From Streptococcus sp. oral taxon 431 (lineage in GTDB: Bacteria; Bacillota; Bacilli; Lactobacillales; Streptococcaceae), in NCBI RefSeq assembly GCF_001553685.1, contig NZ_CP014264.1, positions 1,868,001-1,932,000 of the forward strand: 64,000 bases of DNA. The letters are read 5' to 3'. The position numbers were made by a program, and so were the translations under genes. Every line of letters begins with the position of its first letter. Position 1 is the stretch's first letter. A model generated the notes under the pieces. That model did not search any database. It saw only the letters and a program-made list of their open reading frames with translations, and was not told the DNA's origin. This document shows, piece after piece, positions 63,331 to 64,000 of this stretch.

Positions 63331-64000
<670 letters not shown>

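Overview
The window is chromosome of a mitis-group Streptococcus (S. mitis/oralis/pneumoniae cluster). This rests on recognisable sequence: BOX repeats (boxA/boxB/boxC), a PBP2b whose motif positions coincide with pneumococcal numbering, a dexB start beside the UPF0371 gene, the recG-alr-acpS-DAHP synthase-secA run, the murF-ddl-recR-pbp2B-nanR run, and YSIRK/LPXTG surface proteins. Gene order is pneumococcus-like in blocks, but blocks that lie far apart in pneumococcus are joined here, and three accessory regions are inserted, so S. mitis or S. oralis is more likely than S. pneumoniae. No rRNA, tRNA or CRISPR was seen.

Left part (1-15.5 kb): the start of dexB leaves the left edge; then UPF0371, a triple-boxB BOX element, glmS with a strong promoter bracketed by two NagR/GntR-type operators, two tiny divergently decayed but conserved peptide transcription units (25 and 23 codons, each with its own promoter, Shine-Dalgarno and terminator), and a housekeeping run on the minus strand: recG, alr, acpS, two DAHP synthases, secA, a small membrane protein, LemA and a TPM-domain protein.

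16-21 kb: an SOS cassette (hdiR-umuC-YolD-like-small ORF) with a palindromic operator over the hdiR -35 box, a GNAT acetyltransferase and a DUF6287 membrane protein. 21-26 kb: a malolactic fermentation locus (mleP-mleS, Xre regulator, mleR) flanked by a 59-bp direct repeat (58/59 identical) and by decayed rpsI-3'-end-like sequence.

26-35 kb: a compact integrative element of about 8.9 kb inserted in the 3' end of rpsI. It carries a tyrosine integrase, excisionase, a pMV158-type RepB initiator with a perfect hairpin origin exposing the canonical nick sequence, an FtsK/TcpA-like ATPase, a membrane protein, regulators and a 900-residue LPXTG Sec10/PgrA-type surface exclusion protein. The displaced original rpsI end and its terminator remain at 25.96-26.07 kb, so both attachment sites are visible. 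It looks like a mobilizable element replicating by rolling circle, with its own surface-exclusion cargo.

35-43 kb: rpsI-rplM with an L13-type leader, a YwaF-like membrane protein, murF, ddl, recR, pbp2B (with Ala446 and Gly476, the states associated with low beta-lactam affinity) and nanR. 43-58 kb: two giant wall-anchored proteins: a 2402-residue MucBP-repeat protein with an accessory-Sec type signal peptide, and a 2085-residue protein joining a trypsin-like protease, a GH29 fucosidase, CBM-like domains, helical repeats and a G5 domain. 58-64 kb: the sialic acid catabolic operon (ABC transporter, YhcH, YesL, N-acetylneuraminate lyase, ROK kinase). The mucin-binding protein, the fucosidase and the sialic acid genes together, next to nanR and with cre sites, read as a mucin-glycan binding and foraging region.
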